32,648 nt of DNA from Candidatus Saccharimonadota bacterium (GCA_017514765.1 JAFWIU010000001.1:1-32648); one strand, 5' to 3'. Counted from the stretch's first letter, positions 14,883 to 23,061 are shown. The notes: generated by a model not told the origin, from the sequence alone. A program made the numbers and translations.

Positions 14883-16652
14883 ATGAAGCAGAAAAGTCAA
14901 GGGAGTATTCGTAGGACGCTGTATTATTTCTGGAAGGCGTTGATGTATTGCAAGGTGAGAACGGCTTTGTGTTTTCTTTTGGTGCCGGTGTGGATTTTTA
15001 TATCGAATGTATTGGTGCCGTACGGAACATCGGAAATCATTGGCAAATTGTCGAGTGGGGATTTTGAGATTGCGAATTATGTGGGGGTATTGTTATTAAC
15101 GCTTGTGCCGTCGGCATTTAGTAGTCTTGCGGTGATTCGGATGATTGATTGGTTGGACTGGTCGATTGACGCAATTGCGGGTGAATACTTGGCGAAAATG
15201 GCATTTGATGCTGTAATTAATCAGTCGATGACTTTTCATAGTAATCGGTTTTCAGGATCGCTGACTTCGGCAGCAAATAAATTGCCAGACGCTTTTATCA
15301 GTTTGAAATCGAATTTTGTGTGGGATATTTATCCGTTGTTTTTGACGATTATTTATTCTATCGTGGTGGCGGCGCTAGTGTGTGGGCCATTTGCATTAAT
15401 ATTAGCGATTTATGCGACGACCTATATTACGGTTGCGGTGGTGACCTATTATAAGACGAGGCGGGTAGATGAGGCGTTGGCGAATGCGGAAAATAAACAA
15501 ACTGGCCAATTGGCGGATTCGATTACGAACGAATTATCGGTAAAGTCTTACGCGCGGGAATCGATGGAGGCGGCGAGGTTTGGGCGTGCTACGGCACGAA
15601 CACGCAAAGCGACTTTTAGAGTGGCGAAAGTGTCGTTTTGGCGAAATTTGTCGATGAATATGATTAATACAACGACGTTTGCGGGGTTGTTGGTATTGAT
15701 TGTGGCGAGTCATAATTTGTTTGGGTTGACAATTGCCAATATGGTGTTCTTGTATTCCTTGTCGGATTCGCTTTTGTCAAATGTGTGGTCGATTAATCAC
15801 ATTTTGAGGACGATTAATCGGGCTTTCGGTAATGCGAAGGAAATGGTGGGAATCTTGAATTTGCCGCTGATTATAGATGATAAGACAGATCAGTCGCTTA
15901 AGGTGGAGCGGGCGGAGATTGAGTTTTCGCATATTGCGTTTCAGCACGAGGAGCAACGCACGAAATTATTTGATGATTTTGATTTGAAAGTGCCGGCAGG
16001 TAAAACGGTGGGTTTGGTCGGAGTGTCGGGGTCGGGAAAGACGACTTTGACGAAACTACTACTGAGGTTTGATGATGTGACGAGTGGTGGAATTTATATT
16101 GACGGGAAGGATATTAGGGATGTAACGCAGAAGAGCTTGAGGGAAGCGATTGCCTATGTGCCGCAGGAATCGTCGTTGTTCCATCGATCGATATATGAAA
16201 ATATTGCATACGGTCGAATGGATGCAAAACGCAAAGAGGTGATCAGGGCGGCTAAATTAGCGAATGCGGAGGAGTTTATTCGGGATTTGCCTAATGGTTA
16301 TGATACTTTGGTAGGCGAACGAGGGGTGAAACTGTCGGGTGGGCAGCGCCAGCGGATTGCGATTGCGCGAGCTATTTTGAAGGATGCGCCGATATTGGTA
16401 CTCGATGAGGCAACTTCGGCGCTTGATTCGGAATCGGAGGCTTTGATTCAAGAAGCATTGGCGAATTTGATGAAGGGGAGGACTTCTATAGTGGTGGCGC
16501 ATCGTTTATCGACGATTGCGGGATTGGACATAATAGTGGTGTTGCGTGAAGGAAAGATTGTGGAGCAGGGTTCGCATCATGAATTGCTTGCGCGGGGTGG
16601 TGAGTACGCGAAACTATGGTCGCGTCAGAGCGGAGCGTTTTTGGATGAATAA
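14883..16652 (+). CDS. ABC exporter, fused membrane and ATPase domains (MsbA/LmrA-like)
   Basis: 589 aa. Residues about 20-310 carry six hydrophobic helices of a type I exporter membrane domain. The ATPase domain is complete: Walker A GVSGSGKTT at 380-388, Q loop YVPQESSLF, signature LSGGQRQR from 484, Walker B ILVLDEATSALD with D508-E509, and H loop VAHRLST. It works as a homo- or heterodimer; the substrate (lipid, peptide or drug) cannot be told from sequence. I use ATG 14883, 7 nt after the -10 box, rather than 14847, which would put the promoter inside the gene. Confidence 0.92.
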   Translation: MKQKSQGSIRRTLYYFWKALMYCKVRTALCFLLVPVWIFISNVLVPYGTSEIIGKLSSGDFEIANYVGVLLLTLVPSAFSSLAVIRMIDWLDWSIDAIAGEYLAKMAFDAVINQSMTFHSNRFSGSLTSAANKLPDAFISLKSNFVWDIYPLFLTIIYSIVVAALVCGPFALILAIYATTYITVAVVTYYKTRRVDEALANAENKQTGQLADSITNELSVKSYARESMEAARFGRATARTRKATFRVAKVSFWRNLSMNMINTTTFAGLLVLIVASHNLFGLTIANMVFLYSLSDSLLSNVWSINHILRTINRAFGNAKEMVGILNLPLIIDDKTDQSLKVERAEIEFSHIAFQHEEQRTKLFDDFDLKVPAGKTVGLVGVSGSGKTTLTKLLLRFDDVTSGGIYIDGKDIRDVTQKSLREAIAYVPQESSLFHRSIYENIAYGRMDAKRKEVIRAAKLANAEEFIRDLPNGYDTLVGERGVKLSGGQRQRIAIARAILKDAPILVLDEATSALDSESEALIQEALANLMKGRTSIVVAHRLSTIAGLDIIVVLREGKIVEQGSHHELLARGGEYAKLWSRQSGAFLDE

Positions 16653-16655
16653 CTA

Positions 16656-16675
16656 TAATAACATTTCAGTTATTA
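16656..16675. terminator. Small inverted repeat between convergent genes
   Basis: A perfect 7-bp repeat (TAATAAC, 6-nt loop, GTTATTA) between the ABC transporter and hisS stops. It is A-T rich with no long T run, so a weak or doubtful bidirectional terminator. Confidence 0.35.
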
Positions 16676-16679
16676 CAAG

Positions 16680-18017
16680 TTAGTCAGCCCAGAAGTCTTC
16701 GGGTTTTGACGCGACGTCGATGTGGAGGTCGGTGGTTTCGCCGGATTGAAAGTTTTTGGTTTTGTAGGCGTGTGAGGCGACTTCGTCGGCGCCGATGACG
16801 ATGCCGTTTTTGGTGATTTTGCTGGCGTAGGAAAGTTTGTCGCCGAGTTTCTTGCTGGTGAAGATAACGGTAGCACTGTGGCCGTTGTCACGGAGTTTAT
16901 TGGCGATATTCATGGACTCATCGTATTCGTGTTCTGACATGGGGATGATAGCATAATCGAGAAGGTTGTCGGTGGTGGGGTCGAGGAGGTTTTCCTCGTT
17001 CAGAATGAAGAAGAGGCGAGTGAGGCCAATAGAGCCACCGACGCCAGGGAAGGCTTGGTCGGAGAAATGCTTTGTAAGATTGTCGTAGCGGCCACCGCCG
17101 GCAATGGAGCCGATGTTGCGATAATCAGGTAGAATGAACTCGAAAACTGTACCAGTGTAGTAGTCGAGTCCGCGGACGATTTTCATATCGACGGTGATTT
17201 GGTCGGTGAGACCTTGGGATTCGAGGAGGTAGAGTACTAAGTCAAGCTCGGTCAGACCCCGTTTGAAGGTGGGGTTGTCGATTTCGAGATTGGCGAGGGC
17301 GGTGACAACTTCGGAGCGACTACCGTGGAGGTCGATGAAGTTGAGGATTTGCTTAACTATCGGCTCGGTTAAGGGGAGTTCTTCGAGGCTGACTTTGGTT
17401 TGTTCGGGGGTAACCTTCTCGGCGTGATCGATGATATTGATAATTTCCTGTGATTTGTCGGTTAGTTGCAATGCTTCGAGGAAGCCGGTGAGGATTTTGC
17501 GATTATTGATGCGAGCGAGGATGGGGGTTTCGAGGTTGAAGGTATTTAAGGCGGCGAGGAGGGTGGAAATAACATCCGCGTCGTAGGCGAATGAGAGTTC
17601 GCCACGTCCGATGGCATCGATGTCTAACTGATAGAATTCGCGGAAGCGGCCTTTCTGAGCACGTTCGCCACGAAAGTTGAGGCCGAGTTGAGAGACTTTG
17701 AGAGGGAAGACGAGGTCGTTTTCGTGCTCAACGACGTAACGGGCTAGGGGGACGGTGTGGTCAAATCTGAGAGCCTGGTCGGCGGATTCGATGGATTTGT
17801 CACCAGTCTTGATGAGTTTGTAGATTTGCTTCTCGGTGTCGCCGCCGGCTTTGGCGAGGAGAACTTCGGTACGTTCGATGGATGGGGTCTCGATTTCCTG
17901 ATAGCCGTGCATATGATAAGTGTCGGCGATTTTGCGTTTGAGATTACTAAAGATAGTTTGCGCTCCTGGCAGTAACTCTTGGGTGCCGGAGACTTTGGAT
18001 GTGTTGAACTTTTTCAT
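16680..18017 (-). CDS. hisS: Histidyl-tRNA synthetase
   Basis: 445 aa, class II synthetase. Seen: motif 1 region GYQEIETPSIERTEVL, motif 2 FRGERAQKGRFREFYQLD, the histidine-specific GLDYYTGTVFEF, GGRYDNL, and motif 3 GGSIGLTRLFF. The anticodon-binding domain begins about residue 345 (YAIIPMSEHEYDES). The start codon at 18017 is preceded by TACAAT with a 6-nt gap, another leaderless arrangement. It ends 27 nt from the convergent ABC transporter gene. Confidence 0.95.
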   Translation of the reverse strand: MKKFNTSKVSGTQELLPGAQTIFSNLKRKIADTYHMHGYQEIETPSIERTEVLLAKAGGDTEKQIYKLIKTGDKSIESADQALRFDHTVPLARYVVEHENDLVFPLKVSQLGLNFRGERAQKGRFREFYQLDIDAIGRGELSFAYDADVISTLLAALNTFNLETPILARINNRKILTGFLEALQLTDKSQEIINIIDHAEKVTPEQTKVSLEELPLTEPIVKQILNFIDLHGSRSEVVTALANLEIDNPTFKRGLTELDLVLYLLESQGLTDQITVDMKIVRGLDYYTGTVFEFILPDYRNIGSIAGGGRYDNLTKHFSDQAFPGVGGSIGLTRLFFILNEENLLDPTTDNLLDYAIIPMSEHEYDESMNIANKLRDNGHSATVIFTSKKLGDKLSYASKITKNGIVIGADEVASHAYKTKNFQSGETTDLHIDVASKPEDFWAD

Positions 18018-18023
18018 ATCTTA

Positions 18024-18029
18024 ATTGTA
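18024..18029 (-). promoter_or_regulatory. -10 box of hisS, leaderless
   Basis: TGCTACAAT on the minus strand with 6 nt to the ATG. Upstream, 18030-18101 holds an imperfect direct repeat (GCATAAAAAAGCTATGGGTG and GCACAAAAAGTTATGGATG). Confidence 0.6.
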
Positions 18030-18091
18030 GCATAAAAAAGCTATGGGTGCTATTGGGGCATAACAATGGACGATAATCGTGGCACAAAAAG

Positions 18092-18685
18092 TTATGGATG
18101 AGAAAAAGCCCGTAGATTCCTACACGGGCATTCGTTGTCGATTTCTTCCCATCTGGCAGCAAATACGCCATCTGGGTCATGGATTGTATAACATGTGTAA
18201 GTCATAAATTCGCATCCCCAATTGATCCAGGAGTTGCCACTCTCATCGAAGATGTCGTAGGGATCGCCGGTACAGACGTTAGTTTCAACACATCTGTAGG
18301 TGGTCATGGTATTGTCGCGCCAATCAATGATGGCGACGTCGCCGACTTTGACTTCGGGTAGTTTTTCGAAGTCCTGATTGGAGTGATCTACCACAACTGG
18401 GTAGTTGGTCCAACCATCCATGTAGACGGCGGAATCCTCTCGGTCGGTGTAATGCTGGGCGATTGCCGTTGCGTCAACCCAATCATATATCATATGATAG
18501 ATTGGTACACCGATATCGAGGGTGGGTATCCGGAAATACCCAATGAAGGTCTCATCTGTGGAGCGCAGATATTGGATAGTCTCTGTGCTCGGTTTCAGAC
18601 TGTAGGATTCAGCCAGAAATGGATGAATTGCTATCATGATGATAGCTGTGACTATAGCTACTACTGACTTGTTAATGTTAAACAT
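18092..18685 (-). CDS. Sortase-like membrane-anchored transpeptidase
   Basis: 197 aa. An N-terminal signal anchor (residues 7-25), then a sortase-type beta domain: FIGYFRIPTLDIGVPIY, catalytic His H101 in VVVDHSNQDFEKL, VKVGDVAIIDW, catalytic Cys C165 in MTYTCYT, and a likely Arg R178 (AARW). The TLxTC motif appears as MTYTC, so the subclass is uncertain. By family knowledge it would join secreted proteins to the cell surface. It could serve surface proteins elsewhere, although the two in this window show no sorting motif. It has its own promoter, a GGGGG ribosome-binding site, and a terminator-like hairpin overlapping its final codons. Confidence 0.7.
   Translation of the reverse strand: MFNINKSVVAIVTAIIMIAIHPFLAESYSLKPSTETIQYLRSTDETFIGYFRIPTLDIGVPIYHMIYDWVDATAIAQHYTDREDSAVYMDGWTNYPVVVDHSNQDFEKLPEVKVGDVAIIDWRDNTMTTYRCVETNVCTGDPYDIFDESGNSWINWGCEFMTYTCYTIHDPDGVFAARWEEIDNECPCRNLRAFSHP
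18102..18129 (-). terminator. Terminator-like hairpin inside the sortase 3' end
   Basis: On the minus strand GCCCGT, a 10-nt loop, ACGGGC, then TTTTTCT. The T run lies about 8 nt before the stop codon at 18094-18092, so termination here would leave the message without a stop. Confidence 0.55.
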
Positions 18686-18730
18686 CTGATTTCCCCCTGT
18701 ACTAAATAGTATTCTGATAGTAACTCTACT

Positions 18731-18736
18731 ATTATA
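18731..18736 (-). promoter_or_regulatory. -10 box of the sortase gene
   Basis: TGATATAAT on the minus strand, giving a leader of about 40 nt with GGGGG near the start codon. Confidence 0.6.
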
Positions 18737-18791
18737 TCACATTTTGGTGATTTTTGCAATAGGTGAGGGGTGTGATTAGGGTGGGTGAAAT

Positions 18792-18815
18792 AAAAAATAA
18801 GACCTTAAAGGCCTT
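18792..18815 (-). terminator. Terminator of the tRNA-Lys/tRNA-Val unit
   Basis: On the minus strand AAGGCCT, a 3-nt loop, AGGTCTT, then a T-rich stretch, just past the tRNA-Val 3' end. Confidence 0.65.
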
Positions 18816-18821
18816 TTTAGA

Positions 18822-18898
18822 TGGTGGGCGATACAGGAGTCGAACCTGTGACCTCGTCTACGTCAAAGACGCGCTCTAGCCAACTGAGCTAACCGCCC
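18822..18898 (-). tRNA. tRNA-Val (anticodon GAC)
   Basis: 77 nt with full cloverleaf: acceptor GGGCGGT/ATCGCCC (one G-T pair), D arm GCTC/GAGC, anticodon stem CGTCT/AGACG around loop TTGACGT giving anticodon GAC, T arm ACAGG-TTCGACT-CCTGT, and an encoded CCA end. Confidence 0.95.
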
Positions 18899-18910
18899 AC
18901 AGCTTCTTAA

Positions 18911-18987
18911 TGGTGAGCCGGGAGGGGCTCGAACCCTCGACACCGGGCTTAAAAGGCCCGTGCTCTAACCTGCTGAGCTACCGGCCC
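18911..18987 (-). tRNA. tRNA-Lys (anticodon TTT)
   Basis: 77 nt with full cloverleaf: acceptor GGGCCGG/CCGGCTC, D arm GCTC/GAGC, anticodon stem CGGGC/GCCCG around loop CTTTTAA giving anticodon TTT, T arm GAGGG-TTCGAGC-CCCTC, encoded CCA. It lies 12 nt upstream of tRNA-Val on the same strand, so they are probably one transcript. Confidence 0.95.
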
Positions 18988-18989
18988 AC

Positions 18990-19024
18990 AAAAATGTGGT
19001 GTATTGCTATTATACCACATTTTT
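18990..19024 (-). terminator. nagZ terminator whose loop carries the tRNA-Lys -10 box
   Basis: Perfect 11-bp inverted repeat AAAAATGTGGT / ACCACATTTTT with a 13-nt loop. Its T run suits termination of the minus-strand nagZ transcript. The loop holds TATAAT (19014-19009, minus strand), about 21 nt before the tRNA-Lys 5' end, which could start the tRNA transcript. Confidence 0.6.
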
Positions 19025-19070
19025 CTGAAATTACGGAAAAAAGCACGGTAGGTGATATGAATGATGCGTG

Positions 19071-20300
19071 TTAGGGTGTATTGTTTAAACGCGAGAGTTT
19101 TAGTTTGAGGATCTTGGTGACGGATTCGTCGATACGGGTTTCGGTGATGGTGCCTAGTTCGACGGCAGAAAGAATAGCGTTCTTGGCTTCAAGTGGCGAG
19201 GCAGGGGTTAATAATAAATCAGCGCCAGCTAGGACGGCTTTGGTGGCGATGTCGGCGTTTAGATAGTTATCGGTCAAGGCGTTCATATCTAGTCCGTCTG
19301 TAATCACTATGCCGTTATAGTTGAGATGCTCTTTTAGGATGTCGGTGATGATGGTTGGCGACAAACTGGCGGGGGTGTAATCGCCGGTAATACTTGGTAA
19401 AGCGATGTGTGCGACCATGATGATTTCTGCTCCGGAATCGATGGCTTTACGGAAAGGGTAGAGCTCGTTTTGTTCTAGTTCATCGAGAGTTTTGAGTACG
19501 ATGGGTAAAGTTTCGTGTGAATCGGCTATGGTGTCGCCGTGACCAGGGAAATGCTTGAAAACGGGTATGACGTTGGCGTCGGCAAGTCCTTGGGCGAGGG
19601 CAATTGACATGGTGGCGACGGTTTCTCGGTCGGTACCAAAGGCGCGGTTGCCAATGACGGTATTTTGAGGGTTGGAGTAAATATCGGCAACTGGTGCGTA
19701 ATCTAGATTGAGACCGACATTTTTACATTGTTCAGCTAGTAGAAGCCCGGTTTCGTAGGCTGTTTCGGCGGAATTGCTGGCTCCGATTTCTTGCATTGGT
19801 GCGATATATTCTGGTGGATAATCGGAGATTGATTGCAACCTTTGGACTGAGCCACCTTCTTGATCCACTGATAAGATGGCGGGTATTTTGACGATGGTGC
19901 CATCTTCTAGGGTAATGGAGCTTGCGGTTTCGATGGTTTCACGAGTGTCGGCGATTAATTGACGAGTGCCTGCAAGAGTGGTGATATTTTCGTCGAAAAT
20001 AATGTAGCCGCCGGGTTGGATTGCTGCGATTTCAGCTTCGTATTCGGGCGTCATGGTCGTGTAACTATTGCGGATTATGAGCATTTGTCCGATTTTTTGC
20101 TCAAGAGTCATGTGTTCTAAAATTTCTAAATATGGCTGCTTGGTGGGGGTGGGGTTTGATTCAGTGTCGGTCATGGATTCATCTTCAGAGCTAAGACTGG
20201 TGTCGGTATTGCGGTTGATTGTTGCTATGATTTGAAAACAAATAAAACAACCAATGATGAGTAGACATAGGGTTGAGATGATGATAGGTAGTTTTTTCAT
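19071..20300 (-). CDS. nagZ: Glycoside hydrolase family 3 beta-N-acetylhexosaminidase, membrane anchored
   Basis: 409 aa. An N-terminal helix (residues 5-30) anchors it, followed by a Ser/Thr/Pro-rich linker and a GH3 barrel. Seen: GQMLIIR, GGYIIF, LSVDQEGGSVQRL, NLDYAPVADI, VIGNRAFG, KHFPGHGDT..DSH (the histidine acid/base loop of NagZ-type enzymes) and the nucleophile D335 in VITDGLDM. NagZ enzymes cleave N-acetylglucosamine from peptidoglycan fragments; the anchor and exposed domain here suggest work outside the membrane rather than cytoplasmic recycling. Two possible -10 boxes lie upstream (20318-20323 and 20342-20347). Confidence 0.88.
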   Translation of the reverse strand: MKKLPIIISTLCLLIIGCFICFQIIATINRNTDTSLSSEDESMTDTESNPTPTKQPYLEILEHMTLEQKIGQMLIIRNSYTTMTPEYEAEIAAIQPGGYIIFDENITTLAGTRQLIADTRETIETASSITLEDGTIVKIPAILSVDQEGGSVQRLQSISDYPPEYIAPMQEIGASNSAETAYETGLLLAEQCKNVGLNLDYAPVADIYSNPQNTVIGNRAFGTDRETVATMSIALAQGLADANVIPVFKHFPGHGDTIADSHETLPIVLKTLDELEQNELYPFRKAIDSGAEIIMVAHIALPSITGDYTPASLSPTIITDILKEHLNYNGIVITDGLDMNALTDNYLNADIATKAVLAGADLLLTPASPLEAKNAILSAVELGTITETRIDESVTKILKLKLSRLNNTP

Positions 20301-20406
20301 TGCAACTAGTTGCCTTGATTATATGATGCACCTTTAACGCAATTATACAATAGTTTGAGGGATTTTTGATGCGGATGTTTGTCGATTTACTGCTCTCAGA
20401 ACATGA

Positions 20407-20412
20407 TATAAT
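20407..20412 (+). promoter_or_regulatory. -10 box of the AlkD-like gene
   Basis: TGATATAAT with 9 nt to ATG 20422, so a leader of about 3 nt at most. Confidence 0.6.
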
Positions 20413-20421
20413 GTAAAGCAC

Positions 20422-21117
20422 ATGAATCGGATTGATGACTATGCGGAGTTAAAAAGCGGTTTGGAACAGAGCGCTGACGATGAATATCGTAATTTTTCAA
20501 TGAAAATTTGTACAAGTGAATATAGAATGTTGGGCGTTAGAGTGCCGCAAATACGGAAATATGCTAAGTTGGTTGCGACTGGCAGACTCGAAGAATTTAT
20601 TGCGGTTCATCCTACGACTTATGAGGAAGTTTTGCTGCGGGGTTTTCTGATTGCGAGATTGCCTTATGATGAGATGTTGAAGTGGTTTGATTCTCACTTA
20701 ATATATATCGATAATTGGAGTACTTGCGATCTTTTTTGCTCAGCAATAAGTAAACTTGTGCAGAATAATAGGGCAGACTTTTTCGAAAGGAAGATGACGA
20801 AATTGTTAGACGACAGGGATGAGTTTACGATACGGGTTGGCCTAGTGATTTTGAAGTGTAGTTATATGGAACCGGATTATCTACAATTTATCTTTGCCAC
20901 AGTGGATAAGTTGTCTAATCGAGAGGAATACTATGTCAAGATGGGTTTAGCGTGGTTGGTTTCGGAGTGTTTTATTAAGTATCCTTCGGCTACGATGGAG
21001 TATTTGTTGAGAAGCAAAATGTCAGCTTGGACATTTAATAAAACTATTTCGAAAATTTGCGACTCGTATCGCGTGGATGCGGAAACAAAAAAGCTTTTGA
21101 GGGGGATGCGGAGATAA
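20422..21117 (+). CDS. AlkD-like DNA alkylation repair protein
   Basis: 231 aa, all helical HEAT-like repeats of the DNA_alkylation (PF08713) family. Seen: MLGVRVPQIRKYAK at the N-terminus, the active-site region DNWSTCD with W99 and D103 matching the Trp and Asp of studied AlkD proteins, an Arg in FTIRVGLVIL, and EEYYVKMGLAWLVSECF, SAWTFNKTISKICDS near the C-terminus. The family removes N3- and N7-alkylated bases without flipping them. It is expressed alone from a near-leaderless promoter. Confidence 0.9.
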   Translation: MNRIDDYAELKSGLEQSADDEYRNFSMKICTSEYRMLGVRVPQIRKYAKLVATGRLEEFIAVHPTTYEEVLLRGFLIARLPYDEMLKWFDSHLIYIDNWSTCDLFCSAISKLVQNNRADFFERKMTKLLDDRDEFTIRVGLVILKCSYMEPDYLQFIFATVDKLSNREEYYVKMGLAWLVSECFIKYPSATMEYLLRSKMSAWTFNKTISKICDSYRVDAETKKLLRGMRR

Positions 21118-21195
21118 AAATGCCGAAATGTTGACTTGCTGGGGTGAGTTAAATAGTATAGAGACAATTGTGAAGGAAGTAGATTGCATTTATGA

Positions 21196-21201
21196 TATAA
21201 T
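21196..21201 (+). promoter_or_regulatory. -10 box of murI, leaderless with a GTG start
   Basis: TATGATATAAT with exactly 6 nt to GTG 21208, so the expected first transcribed base is the G of the start codon. Confidence 0.65.
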
Positions 21202-21207
21202 TGTTTT

Positions 21208-21867
21208 GTGAAAATTGGCGTATTTGATTCTGGTAAGGGGGGAACAGTGATTTTGGACGAAATCAAGAAGGTTTTGCCTGATGAGGAGTATAGGTATATA
21301 GCTGACTCTGAGAACTGTCCTTATGGCGACAAGAGTTATGCGAAACTGATACGGATTACGAGTGACATTGTGGATGACTTAAGGAACTGGGGAGCGAAGA
21401 TAATTGTGATTGCCTGTAATACGGCGACGACCAAGTGTATTAAAAAGCTTCGTAAAATGTATCCAGATTTACAATTTGTGGGTACGGAGCCGGCGGTAAG
21501 ATTGGCGGCGAAATCTGATGCGAAAAAAGTATTGGTGATGGCTACGCCTGGTACTATTAAATCTGAGAGATTGACGATGCTGTTAAAAGAGAATAAAAAG
21601 GAGGGCCAGGATATTAGTCTGTTGTCTTGTCCTAGGCTGGCCGAAACAATAGAGGCTGGTGGTGATGTAAACAAGATTTTGACGAAACTTTTGAAAGGGC
21701 AAGATAATTACGATTTGGTGGTGCTTGGTTGTACACATTATTCTTTGATTAAAGATGATATTCAAAAGTTTTTCCCTAATGCTGAGCTAATTGATGGCAA
21801 TGAGGGCGTGGCAAGAAGAGTGGCAGAATTGGTATTGAAATCAAAAAAAATAGACCGGATTGTGTGA
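21208..21867 (+). CDS. murI: Glutamate racemase
   Basis: 219 aa (shorter than the common 250-270). It makes D-glutamate for peptidoglycan. Seen: VFDSGKGG with D7, the NCPYGDKS loop, catalytic cysteines C70 (ACNTATT) and C175 (LGCTHYSLI), and PAVRLAA. Both catalytic cysteines are present, so it should be active in spite of its length; the missing residues are at the C-terminus. It starts with GTG on a leaderless promoter. Confidence 0.92.
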   Translation: MKIGVFDSGKGGTVILDEIKKVLPDEEYRYIADSENCPYGDKSYAKLIRITSDIVDDLRNWGAKIIVIACNTATTKCIKKLRKMYPDLQFVGTEPAVRLAAKSDAKKVLVMATPGTIKSERLTMLLKENKKEGQDISLLSCPRLAETIEAGGDVNKILTKLLKGQDNYDLVVLGCTHYSLIKDDIQKFFPNAELIDGNEGVARRVAELVLKSKKIDRIV

Positions 21868-21925
21868 GCATTAATAATACATAGAAGATAGTTGATTCGT
21901 GCTTGCTAGGATTAGATGAAAATGT

Positions 21926-21931
21926 TATAAT
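21926..21931 (+). promoter_or_regulatory. Possible -10 box upstream of the 141-aa gene
   Basis: TATAAT about 50 nt before the start; a TATACT at 21949-21954 is an alternative. Confidence 0.4.
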
Positions 21932-21983
21932 ATAAAATAATCTGAGCATATACTTTTTAGAACGATAGAAAGGGGTGGTCAAC

Positions 21984-22409
21984 ATGTCTAGAATGCACAT
22001 TAAATGGGTTTCAAAAAAGGAAATTATCGAACGGTACTCGCGTATCAAACCCGTAGTCGAAAAGAGCGGAAAGCTTTACTGGTTTCGATTGTTTGATAAG
22101 GAAGAACTGTTTGATATCAGCTATTTATGGGATGGCAAAATTGAGAAGCAGGTTCAAGATGGTGAAATTATTCCAATTCTAGATAAGGATTTCCGGTGTC
22201 TTCACGAGTATGGCTACTATGGGTATTTTAAGCCGAGCGTTGCTGAAGTTTTAACTCAAATCGATCCGGAAATTTTGGGCGATGTGGTGGCATTTGAGAT
22301 TATCGACTCGCCGAAAACCGCAAAAGATTTCCACAGGGATGAATTCACTAGTAATGCTTTTAGATCTGGCCATCATGTATCTACAGTTCGTCTTTATAAG
22401 CTCCCATAA
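21984..22409 (+). CDS. Unknown 141-aa protein
   Basis: Not recognised. I start at ATG 21984 because AAAGGGGTGG lies at a good distance; an in-frame GTG at 21975 is inside that site. The protein is mixed alpha/beta with many aromatic residues: YWFRLFDKEELFDISYLWDG, CLHEYGYYGYFKPSVAEVL, then a C-terminal HRDEFTSNAFRSGHHVSTV. The length and layout suggest a soluble single-domain protein. It stands alone, ends at a terminator and faces the nuclease-like gene on the other strand. It is the first gene of the accessory stretch. Confidence 0.6.
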   Translation: MSRMHIKWVSKKEIIERYSRIKPVVEKSGKLYWFRLFDKEELFDISYLWDGKIEKQVQDGEIIPILDKDFRCLHEYGYYGYFKPSVAEVLTQIDPEILGDVVAFEIIDSPKTAKDFHRDEFTSNAFRSGHHVSTVRLYKLP

Positions 22410-22424
22410 TTTAACGCAATTGAG

Positions 22425-22447
22425 TCGCCCTTTCTGGGCGGTTTTTC
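22425..22447 (+). terminator. Intrinsic terminator after the 141-aa gene
   Basis: CGCCC, loop TTTCT, GGGCG, then GTTTTTC. Confidence 0.75.
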
Positions 22448-22450
22448 TCC

Positions 22451-22480
22451 AGGGTATTAACAATCTACAGGAAAGATATT
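22451..22480 (+). repeat. TATTAACA repeat, copy 1
   Basis: AGGGTATTAACA..CTACAGGAAAGA, close to the copies at 23032 and 24065. A TATAAT lies at 22495-22500, followed by a small hairpin GCTCCT-GCGGT-AGGAGC; no gene is visible in this gap. Confidence 0.5.
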
Positions 22481-22572
22481 TGAGAAAAACTAGGTATAAT
22501 TGCGCCATAAAAAGAAGCTCCTGCGGTAGGAGCATACTGCCCCGTGCAAGAACTTCATTACTTGTAATTATA

Positions 22573-22968
22573 TCAAACTAATGATTTAATGTCAATGATT
22601 TGACCGCGTTTTGCAATAAGGATAAGTTCGCCAATTTGTTTTTGTTCTTTAGCTTTTTTGACTAGAAATCGTCGAAGATTATCGTCTCGCATATTTTTTA
22701 TTCTTGATGAATCGAAGATAATATTTTTGGATTGTCTCAATCCGCGTTTGATGTTACGTTCTAATTTATCCGGTTTATTAGTAAAAGGAGATTTTATCTC
22801 ATACTCAATACCATCTAATAAAATATCAGCAGCGCTTATATTTGATTCTGGCAGGAATTCAATATTGTGACCAGCCATTGCTAAAGTATTGGCAACACGT
22901 AGTTCGTGTGGCCATGGTTGACGACCAGCTGGAATGACAATTTTGCCTTTTTGCTTGGAATGATTCAT
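22573..22968 (-). CDS. Small CdiA-CT-like PD-(D/E)XK nuclease
   Basis: 131 aa from ATG 22968; an ATG at 23004 would add 12 residues but the -10 box TGATAAAAT lies 7 nt before 22968, matching the leaderless pattern. The domain resembles the CdiA C-terminal tRNA nuclease fold (PF18451-like): HELRVANTLAMAGHNIEFL with E22, then AADILLDGIEYEIKSP with D48 and the E57-x-K59 pair, then a helix with GLRQSKNIIFD. In CDI systems such domains are toxin tips; here it is a free-standing protein without a secretion domain and without an obvious immunity gene next to it. It may be a cargo toxin, a defence nuclease, or a domesticated domain. The catalytic residues look intact. Confidence 0.6.
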   Translation of the reverse strand: MNHSKQKGKIVIPAGRQPWPHELRVANTLAMAGHNIEFLPESNISAADILLDGIEYEIKSPFTNKPDKLERNIKRGLRQSKNIIFDSSRIKNMRDDNLRRFLVKKAKEQKQIGELILIAKRGQIIDIKSLV

Positions 22969-23031
22969 TCTCCATATTTTATCACAGAGGTCACCTATCG
23001 CCAACTTTTAATTAATTTGGGGCGAATTGTT

Positions 23032-23061
23032 CAGACATTAACAATTTATAGGAAAGACATT
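23032..23061 (+). repeat. TATTAACA repeat, copy 2
   Basis: GGCGAATTGTTCAGACATTAACA..TTATAGGAAAGACATT. TATAAT follows 78 bases after the ATTAACA word, the same spacing as copy 4, so the two are diverged copies of one ~120-bp unit. Between 23121 and 23188 I see a weak hairpin and a run of C then T, but no gene. Confidence 0.55.
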
